64,000 nt of DNA from Pleurodeles waltl. Taxonomy: Eukaryota > Chordata > Amphibia > Caudata > Salamandridae. Position numbers and translations under genes: made by a program. Within the stretch, counting starts at the first letter, position 1. Every line of letters begins with the position of its first letter. A model generated the notes under the pieces. It was not told where the DNA came from and made no database searches. It was given only the letters and a program-made list of their open reading frames with translations. Of the stretch, positions 1 to 12,300 are shown piece after piece. The stretch is from the NCBI RefSeq assembly GCF_031143425.1, contig NC_090438.1, positions 778,607,138 through 778,671,137 of the forward strand, read 5' to 3'.

Positions 1-1384
1 TTTTTTTATTTTACAACAGCAGTATTGGTGTTGAGTTGCTCGAGGAAAAGCAATAACATGGATTTAAGTTAGTAGTGTGATATGGATCTAGAATGCTTGA
101 TAGAAACAGTTAACCAAGTATTGTGCCGCACATAAAATGTTAGCAAGTTACTGGCTCCAACCAACCCTTTCAAAAGGAAACTACAGGCTCTACGTCCTCC
201 TGCAGACTAATTCCCACCTTTCGATGATAACAACAGTTGCCATAATGATCCCTCTTACTTTGTCCACTCCCATTGTAACATTACATCCTTTCCTTAAATC
301 AAAAAGTAACTTGAAACTACAGTTAGGAGTCTGCTGTTAAGCGCCTATCCCTGCCACTGAATGATGGATGTTTGTTTTTTTGGACTAGTGGATTTTGAGC
401 AATGACTCGCAGCATTTTTTCTTAATTTTCTTTCTAAAACTGCCCCCATGTTTACCTTCTTGGGCTTTTAAAGTGATTGGTTTTTGGAAGGACCAAACTT
501 TGATTAAGATACCAGGTGTATGTATGTGTCTCCAAGGAAGATATTCGCTTTTAGGTAATGAATGACCTCCTTGTGTTTGCTATATCAGTCGAAGTCTCCG
601 CCTCGTCCTGCAAGGGCACGTAGAGGGCCGCTGACCGGGTGAACGTACGTAAGAGGGGTGCAGGAAAGGGACGGGACTCTCAAAATAGCCTCCTAAGTTA
701 CAGAAAGGAGAAACAGCTGTCGACAGAGCTGGAGAGTCCATCTATGCGATTTACCGCACTGAGCGGGTCAATTTAATCATCCCACATTCAAGAGGATGAA
801 GCACTGCAGCCCATGCCTCTCACCTCCCTGAACAAAACAGAACATTCCTATTTTTATTTTGAAACCCGAATGCAAAAGTGTGTATTTCATTTCGAAGAGT
901 TTGAAAATATGAGAGCTATTTCTCTGGAAAATGATTTGCCATCAAGTATGCACTGAAAGCGGAAATAGGTCTGGCATGTGTTTAGTGAAAGCATGTCTAT
1001 TCCTTTGTTTACACGCGCTCCTGCAGAGCAGGTGTGCCATGGGAAGGTGGAGATGCATTTCCGACAAGTGTTCCGAAGATTTGGAGGTGGTGGCGCCAGG
1101 CTCCAATCATCGGCCACTAAAATAGAGAAGCGGCGTTTCACGGCTCTGACACTGGTGCAGAAATGCATGACGTCAAGGCTGTCAGGATGAGCACATGCGT
1201 TACAATGAAAGTTCAGGCTGGGGCCCACGTTACAGTAGCCATAATGCAAAAATGCCCAAGTTAAGTAGGACTGGCAAGCCAGGCATGGAGGCTGAAGGTT
1301 TATAGGGCCTGCCTAATATGTGCGCTGCAGAATGGTAGACATGGCATCTTGAACAAACTATGATTAAGCGATGCTTGTGCCGGG
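1..1384. other. Left flank of provirus, unassigned
   Basis: I recognise no gene here. A minus-strand frame of 120 codons (887-1249) is open but has no motif, biased composition or plausible start context. The segment at about 580-830 is GC-richer than its surroundings and may be an old repeat. Confidence 0.3.
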
Positions 1385-1388
1385 CACG
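1385..1388. repeat. Target-site duplication, left copy (CACG)
   Basis: CACG abuts the outer end of the LTR at 1389 and is repeated at 15141-15144 on the far side of the provirus. Four-base duplications are known for gammaretroviral and related integrases. Confidence 0.8.
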
Positions 1389-3001
1389 TGATAGAGCGTT
1401 CCAGCCTAATAAATTACCTGTATTTGGACGCTCTTGGGTCGATGAATCTTTTGACCAAGTGGGACTCTCTTCACCCGTGATCAATCAATTTAATCTAATC
1501 AATAATCAATAACGAACATAAGCAATGCCCTGATCAACATAACACTTAACAATTAATCCAGAAAACATTTCGGCGAACCATGACCTTTCGGCCATGAATA
1601 ACCACACCAGTTTATTCAAAGTTAATGAATTTATTTCCCTATATTAACAAAGCTAGCACAATATAAATGTGTCTCAACACCAAATGATATATGTAAATGA
1701 ACATTAATAGCTGTCCATAACGGCGGAAAAGATGCAATCTATGCAGCATTTGAATAACAATGCATTCGATAATAGCAACGCAAATCACTAAAACTATAAT
1801 CTGTAATGAGCTAATTGCATACATTAGTCAGCATAACAAGGTCTCAAATTGCATCGTGCAACAAAAGGAATCCTCATCTAACCTCAAATTAGCATTGGCA
1901 TGTGGGACTTCATGCAAAAACAATTTAGTAACATTGATTTGGAAAACTCCTAACTAGGGCTCTTATCAAAAATCAGCAGTTGGTTACCTAAAAAGAAACA
2001 CAATGCAATTGTACATTTTTCCTTTTTCATATTTACCAAATTCAATCAGCATTCAAGGAAGTCTTCGTCTCACAGGTACCGATTTTGATCAGCATGGGAC
2101 GGGGCAAAGGGGTAAAGTGGACGGGGCAATTGCCTCACAGCGGCAAGATAAAGGACGACTACTTCATGCAAAGGGACGAATCAAAGTTAAAGTCTCTAAG
2201 GCGAGAATTATTTAAAGTCTCTCTTTCTCTCGAATAGAGAAAGCATCAAAGTCTCATTCAAAATGGCGTCGAACATCAATTGGCATCGTAGAAGATGGCT
2301 AAATGACGAAGTCAGCAAGATGAGCCATAATGGCTGCAATGTCCTGCAAAATGACGGGTAACGGGCTACTTTCTTCTCGTGCACCAGGTTTAAATAGACA
2401 ACAGTTCAAATCCAGTAGGGTCTTCCATTGGAGGGTTCATAGGTTGGCTTCAAATTGTCCAATCAAAAACAACAGTTCTCAAGCTTCTACCTAGGCATAC
2501 ATTATCCTTGGAGTCGGGAACGTAAGTTGCAACATATTTTACCAATTAACTCACTTTCAGAGCTTCCATTGTCCGCACCTGCAGATTGACCTTGGAGCAA
2601 AGAAGAAGATGCCAGGCTGGCACGAAACCTTATAGATAAGCATGTGAACGATCTCACTGGAAAAGTACAGCTTCAAGCAAGAATACACGTTTTATTAGCA
2701 CATTATAAAAACACGAGCATCTAAACCGTGAGACAAGGCAACTAGGCCGAAGCCTCCACTAGTTATGCTAAGTTAAAACATTTCAAATAAGCAAATCATA
2801 GCACACGTTTACGGTTATGTCAGATTAGTACAATTCTAATACATCACGTTATATAAAGCACGCTTATAAATGTTGGCAAACTACTCTGAGTGCACATTTG
2901 TCCCCGTACAATCTTTATTAGTTCGGTTAAAGTCACACTTGATTATTGCGGCACTACGTTTATGCGCTAATAAATGTAAAACCTTCATTTCCGCGTCATC
3001 A
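1389..3001 (-). repeat. 3' LTR of the provirus (viral sense)
   Basis: This is the partner of the LTR at 13528-15140, also 1,613 bp. Differences seen by eye lie near 1477, 1876, 2085, 2686 and 2907. It follows a polypurine tract at the end of env, which marks it as the 3' LTR. Short open frames inside it recur at the same offset in the other LTR and have no coding character. Confidence 0.96.
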
Positions 3002-3012
3002 ATCCCTCCTCT
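3002..3012 (-). other. Polypurine tract
   Basis: In viral sense AGAGGAGGGAT directly abuts the 3' LTR (TGATGACG...). This is the expected plus-strand primer. It lies about 49 bases after the env stop. Confidence 0.8.
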
Positions 3013-3060
3013 GATGACTACTTGTCATCACACAAAACTATTCCCACAAATTTTATTCCA

Positions 3061-4693
3061 TTAAAATTCTGTCAGTTCTCTTTTCCTTTTAGTTCCCCTT
3101 GTTCTTGCCTTGTATTCTTCTGCCATTCTTTTCATCATTTTCTCTTCTTTCCTTCTCTTAACTCTTGCCATGATCATTAGTATTCCCCTCTTTATTCCCC
3201 AAATCCCAAAGATGCAAATTAGTACTATTAGTATTCCCTGTATTATTTTTAGTAATATTCCATTCCAAATGCCACCAAGCCAATTTCCCACTGAAGCAAT
3301 TCCCTTTCCAACCTTCTCCCAAACTCCTGGTTCTTTCAATTCCTTCAAATCTGCACTCTCTTTTGTTAGATTAGAAAGCATTGTTTTAATCTTCACACTG
3401 TTGTCTGGTATATACGTGCACAGTGACGCGCACCAAGCATTTTGCAAACGCCGCCATCCTTTGCTAAAAGAATGTCTAGGGCAAGCCTGTTTTGAAGAGT
3501 CATAGCTCTTTCTGCTGCGAGTTCAGCATCCATCAGGATCATAGCACCTGAAAACTTTGTCAACATGTTATCCACTATAGTAGACAACTTTCTTATTTTG
3601 ATGGAATTCAACACAACTCCCAATGAAGGAATCATGGCTCCAAATATATCTCCTACCACAGCAGCTGCGGTCTCTCTTTTCTGGATACGATGAGATCCAG
3701 ACGTCTTTGGAATCATCGATAGGTCATCCAGTTGATAAACCTTTGGGAACACTATACCCAAATAACATCTCCCCACCATCCCTTTGGAAGACGATAATAG
3801 GCATTATGCCCACAAATGTAATATACACCAGGTATGACAGGGTCAAGTCCGTTCAACATGAATGTCCATTTGGCTTTAAAGATAAACGTATGTTTGCATT
3901 CACTCGCTCCCACAAAAATGTTATCATAATAAGATTCACCACGATATATACAAAATTTCCCTATATGCCAAGCGTCTAAAGCTATTCTCCCTTGTGTTTT
4001 TATTGCGGCAAAAGCATAATTATCTACTGAAGTTCTCTTACTTAGCTCTTTTTCTAATTTCGCATTCATTTGTGCCCTTCTATCATCTGTGCGATCTAAA
4101 AAGCTTATTTCTACTGCAGTGAGTGAGCATGTAAGGTTTTCCCTATGAGCGTGAGCCGTTTCAAAAGGTTGCATTGGCTCGAAAAATTCCCTCATTATTT
4201 TAGCATCCCAATCTCTAGCAATCTGGCTTAGCTGCGTTATTATAGGAACATATGCAAAGGTAACATCATAATTTGAATAAAAATACTGTATGTTAGTTTG
4301 ACCATAAAATCTAGAAGTTACTATACTACATGTAATCCCATATGTAAGAGGCATGTGGTGATAAGTCACCCCTTCCTTTACCGATGTTGGTATTTGTGTA
4401 CACACATAACAATCTTTCGCATCCATAGTCTCAACATATTCTGTTAGTAGGCGATAGAAAACATTATACGAAAGTTCCTTCTTATCATGCAAGTGTCTCT
4501 CATCTAATTCTAGTCTTTTCAATGCGGTTAGTTCAGTGACAATAACAGGAGCAGAAGTAGAAGCATCAATTTTCTCATTCTCACCCTTTCCACGTGTTGC
4601 AAGCACTATTGCCATTATTATTAGTACACATGCAGTTATCAAGCCTATACACGCATATTTACAATATTTCACTCTACTGTTTTGTGTAGCCAT
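3061..4693 (-). pseudogene. env: Retroviral envelope glycoprotein, split over three frames
   Basis: Three overlapping minus-strand pieces, 3752-4693, 3393-3779 and 3061-3447, lie in successive frames and together span about 540 codons. Piece one starts at ATG 4691-4693. It has a hydrophobic signal or anchor at residues 15-32, a CYVC motif at 95-98 and an N-glycosylation site (NLT, about 196). Piece two contains a dibasic QKR candidate cleavage site, then an Ala/Gly/Val-rich fusion-peptide-like stretch, a heptad-like helix and a disulphide-loop motif seen as C-x7-C. Piece three carries the membrane anchor (about residues 64-88) and a basic cytoplasmic tail. Both frame changes are equivalent to loss of one base, near 3765-3775 (a G run) and about 3395-3445. 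The layout follows gamma-type surface/transmembrane Env. As read, no full-length Env can be made. Confidence 0.88.
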
Positions 4694-5012
4694 GATCTGT
4701 ATAGAATCAGAGAGCTAGAAGCACCTATAAAGAAAGTATTTAGCAATTAGTTACAAAGCTGAACGAGCGCAATGTTCACACAGTTTTCTTCAGGAGCCCA
4801 GTCACTTATCGGTTAGCAGCGTTTGTCTCAATTCGGCAATAACTCAGTCTTTTTTATTTTTTTTCTTTTTCAAAGTTCAATCAATAACTCAGTCTTTTAT
4901 CAGTTCAGTGTTGTCTCAAATCGGGTTTAAGAGTATGTCTCATCCGGTTTAGCAATGTCTCAGCTGGTTGTATCACGTTAGATTGTAGCAAGCAATGTCA
5001 TTTATCACCCTT
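4694..5012 (-). other. Pol-env intergenic segment
   Basis: These 319 bases between the end of the pol tail and the env ATG hold no open frame of note. The strand is A-rich in viral sense, with a T-rich run on the plus strand at about 4850-4870. A splice acceptor for env mRNA may lie here or just upstream, but I cannot choose one. Confidence 0.5.
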
Positions 5013-6362
5013 TCAATCAACAGTGTCCATAAAACTTTTCCTTTCTATTGGTATCTCTTCTTCGTTCTCGAGGCTAAGAGATACAAATTCGTCGGTCCAA
5101 TCGTCATTGACTGCATATGCCCATTCTGGACCGGAATATCTCCTGTTTGGTATCCTTTTCCTTTTCAATTTTGCATCTCTCTTCGATTCTGCCTCACTGG
5201 TACTTTCCTCTTTGGCCAAGTCTTTTTCTTCACTTGTTGTTGGTACCACGACAGACACTTCCTTTCTTTTCTCTTTCACTTTTGGCCTTTCTCTGTCGTT
5301 CAATTTTTCTCTAGTTCTTAGTTTTACTGGTGATATACTTAGTCTCCTCTTTGCACTGTGTCCACTTGATGGATCTGCGATCTCTTCTGTGGAAGCTTGA
5401 ACAGTTTTGTTCTGTTCTGCCTTGTCCCCTTCTTCTGGGGAGTCAATCAGATTTTCCTTTTCTTTTTCTGTAACGTCTGCTTCTGGGAAAGCCCTCCTCT
5501 GATCAGGCTCTCCTGCTTCTTCACCTCTTTCGAGCCCTTCGTCACCGTTACTTTCTTCAGGCTCTTTATCACTTTCAGCTGCTTCAGGCTCTTTGCTACC
5601 CTCAGCTACTTCAGGCTCTTTGTCACCTTCAGCTGCTCCGTCGCTGTCTGAGGTTTCTCCTTGGTCTTCCCCAAGTGAATTGGTTGTTTCGTCCTCAGAG
5701 AATATTTCTCTCTCTCCTGTTTCTGCCTGTTCGCTTCTAGTTCTGTTTTGCTCTGTCTCAGCGCTCGGCACTGTGTTATCAGGCACTGGCAGTTTCAGCG
5801 CTTCAACTTCCTCATCTGTGGGACACAACACTTTCTTTGTGTGACTGGCGTGAATCCAGTTGGGAACTCCCGCACACTTCACAGCGGTAGTAGTCGTCAG
5901 GATCACTTGGAAAGGGCCTTTCCAACGGGGTTCCAGACACGACTTCCTCACGTGCTTCTTTATCACGACCCAGTCACCTGCTTTCAGTGTGTGTCCTGGA
6001 CCTTGGATCGGTGACAAGGTGGTTGCTTCCACCTGGTGAGAGAAAGAGCGAACCACGTCAGCCAGACCTTTGCAGTAGTCTAACACCATATCATCTGTAA
6101 TATTCAAAAGCGCGTTTGCGGGAACTGCAGGAAGTCTCATGGCCCTGCCCATGAGAATTTCGTGCGGGGACAATCCAGTCTTTCTGTCAGGGGTGTTTCT
6201 CATTGACATTAACACCAAAGGCAATGCGTCAGGCCATTTCAAATTTGTCGATGCACATATTTTCGCCATTCTTGATTTCAGTGTACCATTCATCTGCTCC
6301 ACCAGTCCTGAGGCTTCAGGGCGATAGCTACAATGCAGTATTTGCTCAATGTTCAGCGCTGC
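5013..6362 (-). pseudogene. pol: Integrase C-terminal part plus long charged tail, downstream of the in-frame TGA
   Basis: This is the same reading frame as the preceding gag-pol, cut off from it by TGA 6363-6365. It opens with the end of the integrase core, including the catalytic Glu (about codon 22 after the stop) at the D,D(35)E spacing from the upstream Asp. A C-terminal domain with a GPF motif (RWKGPF) follows. After that, some 270 residues do not look like integrase. There is an acidic Glu/Ser/Asp-rich stretch with three KEPE units spaced ten residues apart. Next come basic clusters (AKRR, VKEKRKE, KRKR) and a final WAYAVNDDW segment. The tail stays open in a young provirus, so it is probably translated as a Pol extension, though a spliced accessory product is possible. 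The frame ends 319 bases before the env ATG. Confidence 0.88.
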
Positions 6363-9300
6363 TCAAAGTAACTTTATCACCTCATTATTGAAGTGACTTC
6401 CTCTATCTGATTCTAAAGAGATCGGGAATCCGAAACGTGGTATCAACTCCCTCAACAATAGTTTTGCAACTGTAAGGCTGTCATTTCTACGTGTGGGGTA
6501 TGCTTCAATCCAGTGGCTAAAAATGCACACAATCACCAACACATACTTCAGACCTCCATGCACAGGCATCTCAATAAAGTCCATCTGCATTCTGCTGAAC
6601 GGGCCACTCGCCCTGCCAATGTGGCTCATGTTCACAACCGTTCCCTTTCCTGGGTTCATCTGCTGACAAATGACACATCGATGGCAAACTGCTTCTGCAG
6701 CTTGACGGAATCTAGGGTTAAACCAATCAGTTTTGAACAATCTTATCATGGCATCTCTCCCTAGGTGAGCCTGCCCATGATAGAACCGTGCTAGCTGCGA
6801 TAAGAGACTATTTGGTAAAACAAATTTTCCCTCATTTGAAACCCATAACTCATCTGGTCTCTTTATACATTGTGACTTAATCCAGGAAACTTTTTCATCT
6901 TCCCTGACGCTATTCTGTAATGCTTTTAGTTCATCCATTGTATCTACGACCTTCAAGGCAAATGCTTCAGCTGGTTCGAGTTCTGGTTCACTTATCAAAT
7001 TCCATTCATCCCTGAGCAATATACAGTTCAAGGCACAAAATCTTGCGACTTGATCCGCATATGCATTTCCCAGGGAAACATAGTCCTGTCCTTTTGTATG
7101 AGCACTACACTTTACCACTGCAATTTCGGCTGGCATCTGAATGGCGTGTAACAATTCCCTTATTCTCTCCCCGTTTTTCACTGGGGACCCTGAAGAGGTC
7201 AGGAAACCTCTCTGTGACCATAGTTGCCCAAAATCGTGCACAATTCCAAACCCGTACTGACTATCAGTGTAAATGGTAACCTTCATCAATGTAGACAGTT
7301 GACATGCTCTTGTAAGGGCTACAAGCTCTGCTACTTGTGCGGAATAGACTCCTTGGAGCCAGGATGCTTCAAAGACACCTGTTACAGTACATACAGCATA
7401 TCCTGCTTTCAAAATTCCCAATGCATCTCTTAAACATGACCCATCAACAAAAACGATTTGGTCATTTTCATCAAGCTTAGTATCCTTAATGTCAGGTCGA
7501 GGTTTTGTGCAAAATTCAGTCACCTGAAGACAGTCGTGCTCGACGTCTTCAGCGTTCTCAATTTCAGCATTTTCACCAGGAAGCAAGGTTTCTGGATTCA
7601 ACGTAGTGCACCTTTTCAGCTGCACATTCGGTGAGCCCAGAATTATTGTTTCATACCTTGTGAGTCTTGCTCCAGTCATGTGTTGCGTTCGGGAGCGGGT
7701 CAAAAGTATCTCAACTGAGTGAGGGACCATGACTGTTAATGGGTGTCCCATCACTATTCCTTCACTCTGAGTGAGGCTGATACCAACTGCTGCTACGGCG
7801 TGCAAACACCCTGGCAGTGCTGCTGCGACCGGATCCAAAGTAGCTGAAAAATACGCTACTGGTCTGTTTATGCCACCATGGGCTTGGGTCAAGACAGACA
7901 AAGAACATGCATCACGTTCATGACAAAACAATGTGAAAGGCTTTGTGTAATCAGGCATACCTAAAGCTGGAGCCCTGCACATGCATTCTTTCAATTCAAT
8001 AAAAGCACCCATCTCATCTCCTTTCAACTCAATTTGATCCAAGGCATCCTTCTGGGTCAGTTTCAGTAAAGGCTTTGCTAGAGTTGAGAAGTTGGGAATC
8101 CACTGGCGACAGTAGCTCACCATCCCCAAAAACTTCCTCACCTCCCTCCTCGTCTTTGGTGGACTCATTTGAAGTACACTTGTTATTTTTTCCTTCATTA
8201 TTCTCCGTGACCCTTTCTCTATTTGATGACCCAAGTATTTTACTTTCTTCTGACAGAACTGCAACTTTGAAGGAGACACCTTGTGTCCATTCCTTCCCAA
8301 ATGGTTCAGTAGAGCAATGGTGTCGGCTGTGCAGCCACTTTCTGTCTTAGATGCAATCAGTAAGTCATCGATGTACTGTACTAGGGTTGACTCGAATGGC
8401 AATTCTAACGCTTCCAAGTCTTTCTTTAGAATCTGATTGAAAATTGACGGTGACTCCGAAAACCCTTGAGGAATTCGACACCAACTGTAAACTCTGTCTA
8501 AGAATTTGAAACAAAAGAGGAATTGGCTGTCCTCATGAAGAGGCACCGAAAAGAATGCTTGTGACAAGTCGATGACTGAGAACCACTCGGCATCGCAAGG
8601 GACTTGAAACATTATCACAGCTGGATTCGGTACTACAGGGCAGCATTTAATTATGATGTCATTTATTTTCCTCAAGTCCTGCACTATTCGGACCTTTCCA
8701 CTCAGCTTTATTAGTCCCATGATTGGTGAATTACATGGACTGCTTAACACTTCTTTCAGTACTCCCTGTTTTACAAACTCGTCAATGAGTTGGGCGACTT
8801 TCATGAGGGTGTCTTGTGCCATGTGGTATTGTGGGGTCTGGGGAAAGGTTACATTGGGTTTTACGGTCACTTTCACTGGTTCCACTCCTTTCATCAATCC
8901 CACCTCTTTTCCTGTCATATCCCACACTTCCTTTCCGACTGTTTCTCGTAATTCAGCTGGAATATCTTCTTCAGTTATCATCGGAAAAAGGTTAATCAGA
9001 GGATATTCTTCATCGACAGTTTCCATCTCATCCCCTTCTACACTGTCCTCTTCTTCCCTATCACTGCTCGTCTGAATTCTAATTCCATCGTTCGAACACA
9101 TAATCGAACATCCCAATTTGCACAATAGGTCTCTCCCTAACAGTGCTATTGGGCTTGAGTCACATACCACAAAATTATGTAACCCTTGATAGTTACCAAT
9201 TCTGACTGGTACTGGATCTGTGATTGGGTTCGTCAGGTGCCTGTTTGCTACTCCCACTACTTGAACTGTTCTCCCTGAAAGTGGCAGATTTGGTACTTCA

Positions 9301-12300
9301 ATGCTCCTAACAGTTGAACGTGTGGCTCCTGTGTCAACCAAGAATGAAACAGGATGACCCATAACTCTTCCCTCCACATATGGACCCTTTTGATCAACTT
9401 CCAAGGATGCTGCAAGCACACAATTTCCCTCCTCATCTGAACTTTCACTCTCCCATACATTGTTTATTCCATTCTCACTGTGTAATGGGAACTGTTGTAC
9501 GGTGCCATTTGTACTCATTACCTGACCCGAGACCTGTGGAGGAACCATCACTTGCTGCTGACTCACTCGTGCCAAAGGTATTTGCATTTGCTGATTAGGT
9601 ACCATGGGAAACTGCTGTTGCATTGTCTGCATTTGCGTCATCTGCATATGGGGCATCTGCATCTGCTGCGGCTGCATGGGCTGTAATCCCTGCAGCTGAT
9701 TTATGGTCTGAAAATTTGGGTTTGGACCTCTCATTTTCGGTCCCCTCATTGTCTGGAACGTATTGACATCATTGTTTTGCTGACCAACACCTGCACCTTC
9801 CTGCACCACCATCGGGCACTCGCGTTTCCAATGTCCGACGATTCCGCACACGTGACACGGCATCACCTTTTTCATTGCCTGCACACCATTCGGAATCACA
9901 ACAGTGTTCAAATCCGGACCATTACTCCCAAAACCTCCTCTGCCTCTGCCTCTCGCCTGTGGCTGAAACACCATATTTCCCTGCGGCTGCGGTTGCGGTA
10001 TCTGCTGTTGGAACCCTTGCAGACCTGTCTGAGCTGCTTTAAGTTGCATCACCATCACTTTCTCTTTCAACCTTTTCTGCTTCACTTCAATTTCGTCGCT
10101 ACAGTATTTCGCATAATTCAACACCTCATCAATCGGTTTCGACTGCCAACAAATCAAATGCGTCTTTATCATCTGACTTATCTCTGGTCTCAGCCCTTCC
10201 ACAAATCTAAACACGAAATGAAGCATGTCCTTCGCCTCTATTGTTTCCGTGCCACTGTAGTTCTTGAACGCCTTCAACAACCTCTCATAGTAACCATGAA
10301 TCGACTCTTTAGCCTCTTGGGCAGTTCGATCAATCTTCTGCCAATCCACATTTTTCGCGGCAACCTTCGTCTTCAAATGCTCAATCACCTTATAGTACAA
10401 ACTCATCACCATAGGTGATGGTGCACCCGTATCCCTGTCTCTCTCTGGTTCACTTGTCGGCCAACCTACAGCCCTTTTGCAGTCTTCCCACAAATCTGCC
10501 GGAACCACAATCTCAAAGAGGGTGTTCAGGTCTTCCCAAAGACATTTTGCAAGCTTCACAAACCTATCAGTCTGTTGATACCATTCAATCGGTTTCTCTC
10601 TCAGTTTGGGAAAATCATCCGTAGAAGACTGAATGTCGCTTCTGTGCCACGGTACATGTATTAATTTTCCCCCTGCTGTCTCCCTCATTGGTAACATTGT
10701 TATTGCATCACTACTCTGTGGTCTTTTCTCATTGTGCTCTGGGACACTGTCTTTCTTCTTTTCCTTTTTCTTTGCCCATCTGCTTTCCCATTTGTCTAAG
10801 CACCTCCACACTTGTGCACTCTGCAGCAATTCTCTAAGGTGCGTTTTCATGCCTGCTGACCTCATGTGTTCAAAGTCTATGGTCCCGAAATCCAATCTAT
10901 AGCTCCTGCTCAAGTGTTTTGTCTTGTCTATCTCAACCCCATTTTTGTCAGCTATTTCTTGCAACCTTCTATGTACCTTGTTCACTTCTCTCATAATCCT
11001 GGGACATAGATACCTCAGCTCTTCTTCCGAGTAGGACTCTAACCTATTCACCCCCATAGTCCCTTCCACCAATTCTTGTGCTTCCATGTTCAACCTGACC
11101 CTATTCAGATAGTCTTCTCCCTTCCCACTGGCTGAGCCTTGTGTGGAATTCAGACTGTTGAACCACTGTGTCAGCTGTTGCGCATTCAACCCCATCAGTG
11201 TAGCATTCACATCGACTGCCATTGATGGTTGCGGCAACTTTTCAGTGTTCGATGATAGCGGTATCATCAGTGGGGGACTGGACCTCACCACTGTTGACTG
11301 AGCACATATGGGACTAAACTCCATCAAGGACCCAGATCCAGTTGGCAGAGCCGCTATCGGAGTTGTCTCTGGAGTGTTTTCTATGCACCTCCTTTCCGTC
11401 CCATTCTGCACCACTGATCCTTGACCGCTCATACCTGTGTTAGGCTGAATGTACAAAGGTACCGGTGGACCTACAGTAATGGGTAGGGATATCGCATCTG
11501 GGTTCTGTCCATTCCCCATGTTCTGAGGCATGTTCATTCCCACACTATGGGTCATCATTGCCGGCATGCCCATCTGACTCCCCGTCATCTGAGCATGTGC
11601 GTTTCCCCCCTGCATCTGCTTTTGAGGCATTAAAAGCTGGGTTGATTCAGCTTGTGCCAGTGTTGGGTTGCGACCATTCTGTACTCCCATTACGGTCGGA
11701 TCTAGAATCATTCCCGTACTGTTGTCACTGCTGTAGTACCTTGGGACCTGCGGCTGATAATTTTCTGCTGTTTTCAATATAGGCACATCTGGATATATTC
11801 TCCTAACCTGCGGTATCTGCGGGGTGAACAGTAAACTCGGGTCCTTAGATCCCGATGGCGTTCCTGAACTCGGAGTTTCATTATTCTGTACCGGTGCCGG
11901 AGGGGCAGAACTGGTACTTGGACCTTGTCCACTCTCTGCATAAGGTGGTGGACGGTTGTTCAGCAATTGCATGATTAACTCCTCATCCTCTAACTCCTCT
12001 TCTCTCCTTAACTTTTCCTCGTCCTCTCTATCTTTGGAACACCTCCTGTTTGTCTTACCGGTAGCTTTCTTGCCTGTCGCCTCTTCTTCCTTAGTAATTG
12101 CGGGAAACAATTTTATCCCCTGCAATATATCTGACCTCCACACCTTCTGTGTATTATCCCACCTAGCGTCCGCTAGTGTCTTTTCTGCCTTTCTTATCCT
12201 GGTCTCGAACTTCTTTTGCTGTTGCTGTCTAGCCATTAGTTCCCAAATCGCTAGAGCCTCACACTGTGCTGGCCTTGGAGGTACCTTCATGTCGTACATC

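Noticed and set aside
887..1249. 120-codon minus-strand frame in the left flank
   Set aside because: No motif, no family resemblance and Cys/His spacing without a zinc-finger pattern. Length is compatible with chance.
4694..5012. Extra accessory gene between pol and env
   Set aside because: No open frame of useful length in viral sense.
9777..10418. 213-codon plus-strand frame opposite gag
   Set aside because: Antisense shadow of the gag frame. Composition follows the complementary strand and no motif is seen.
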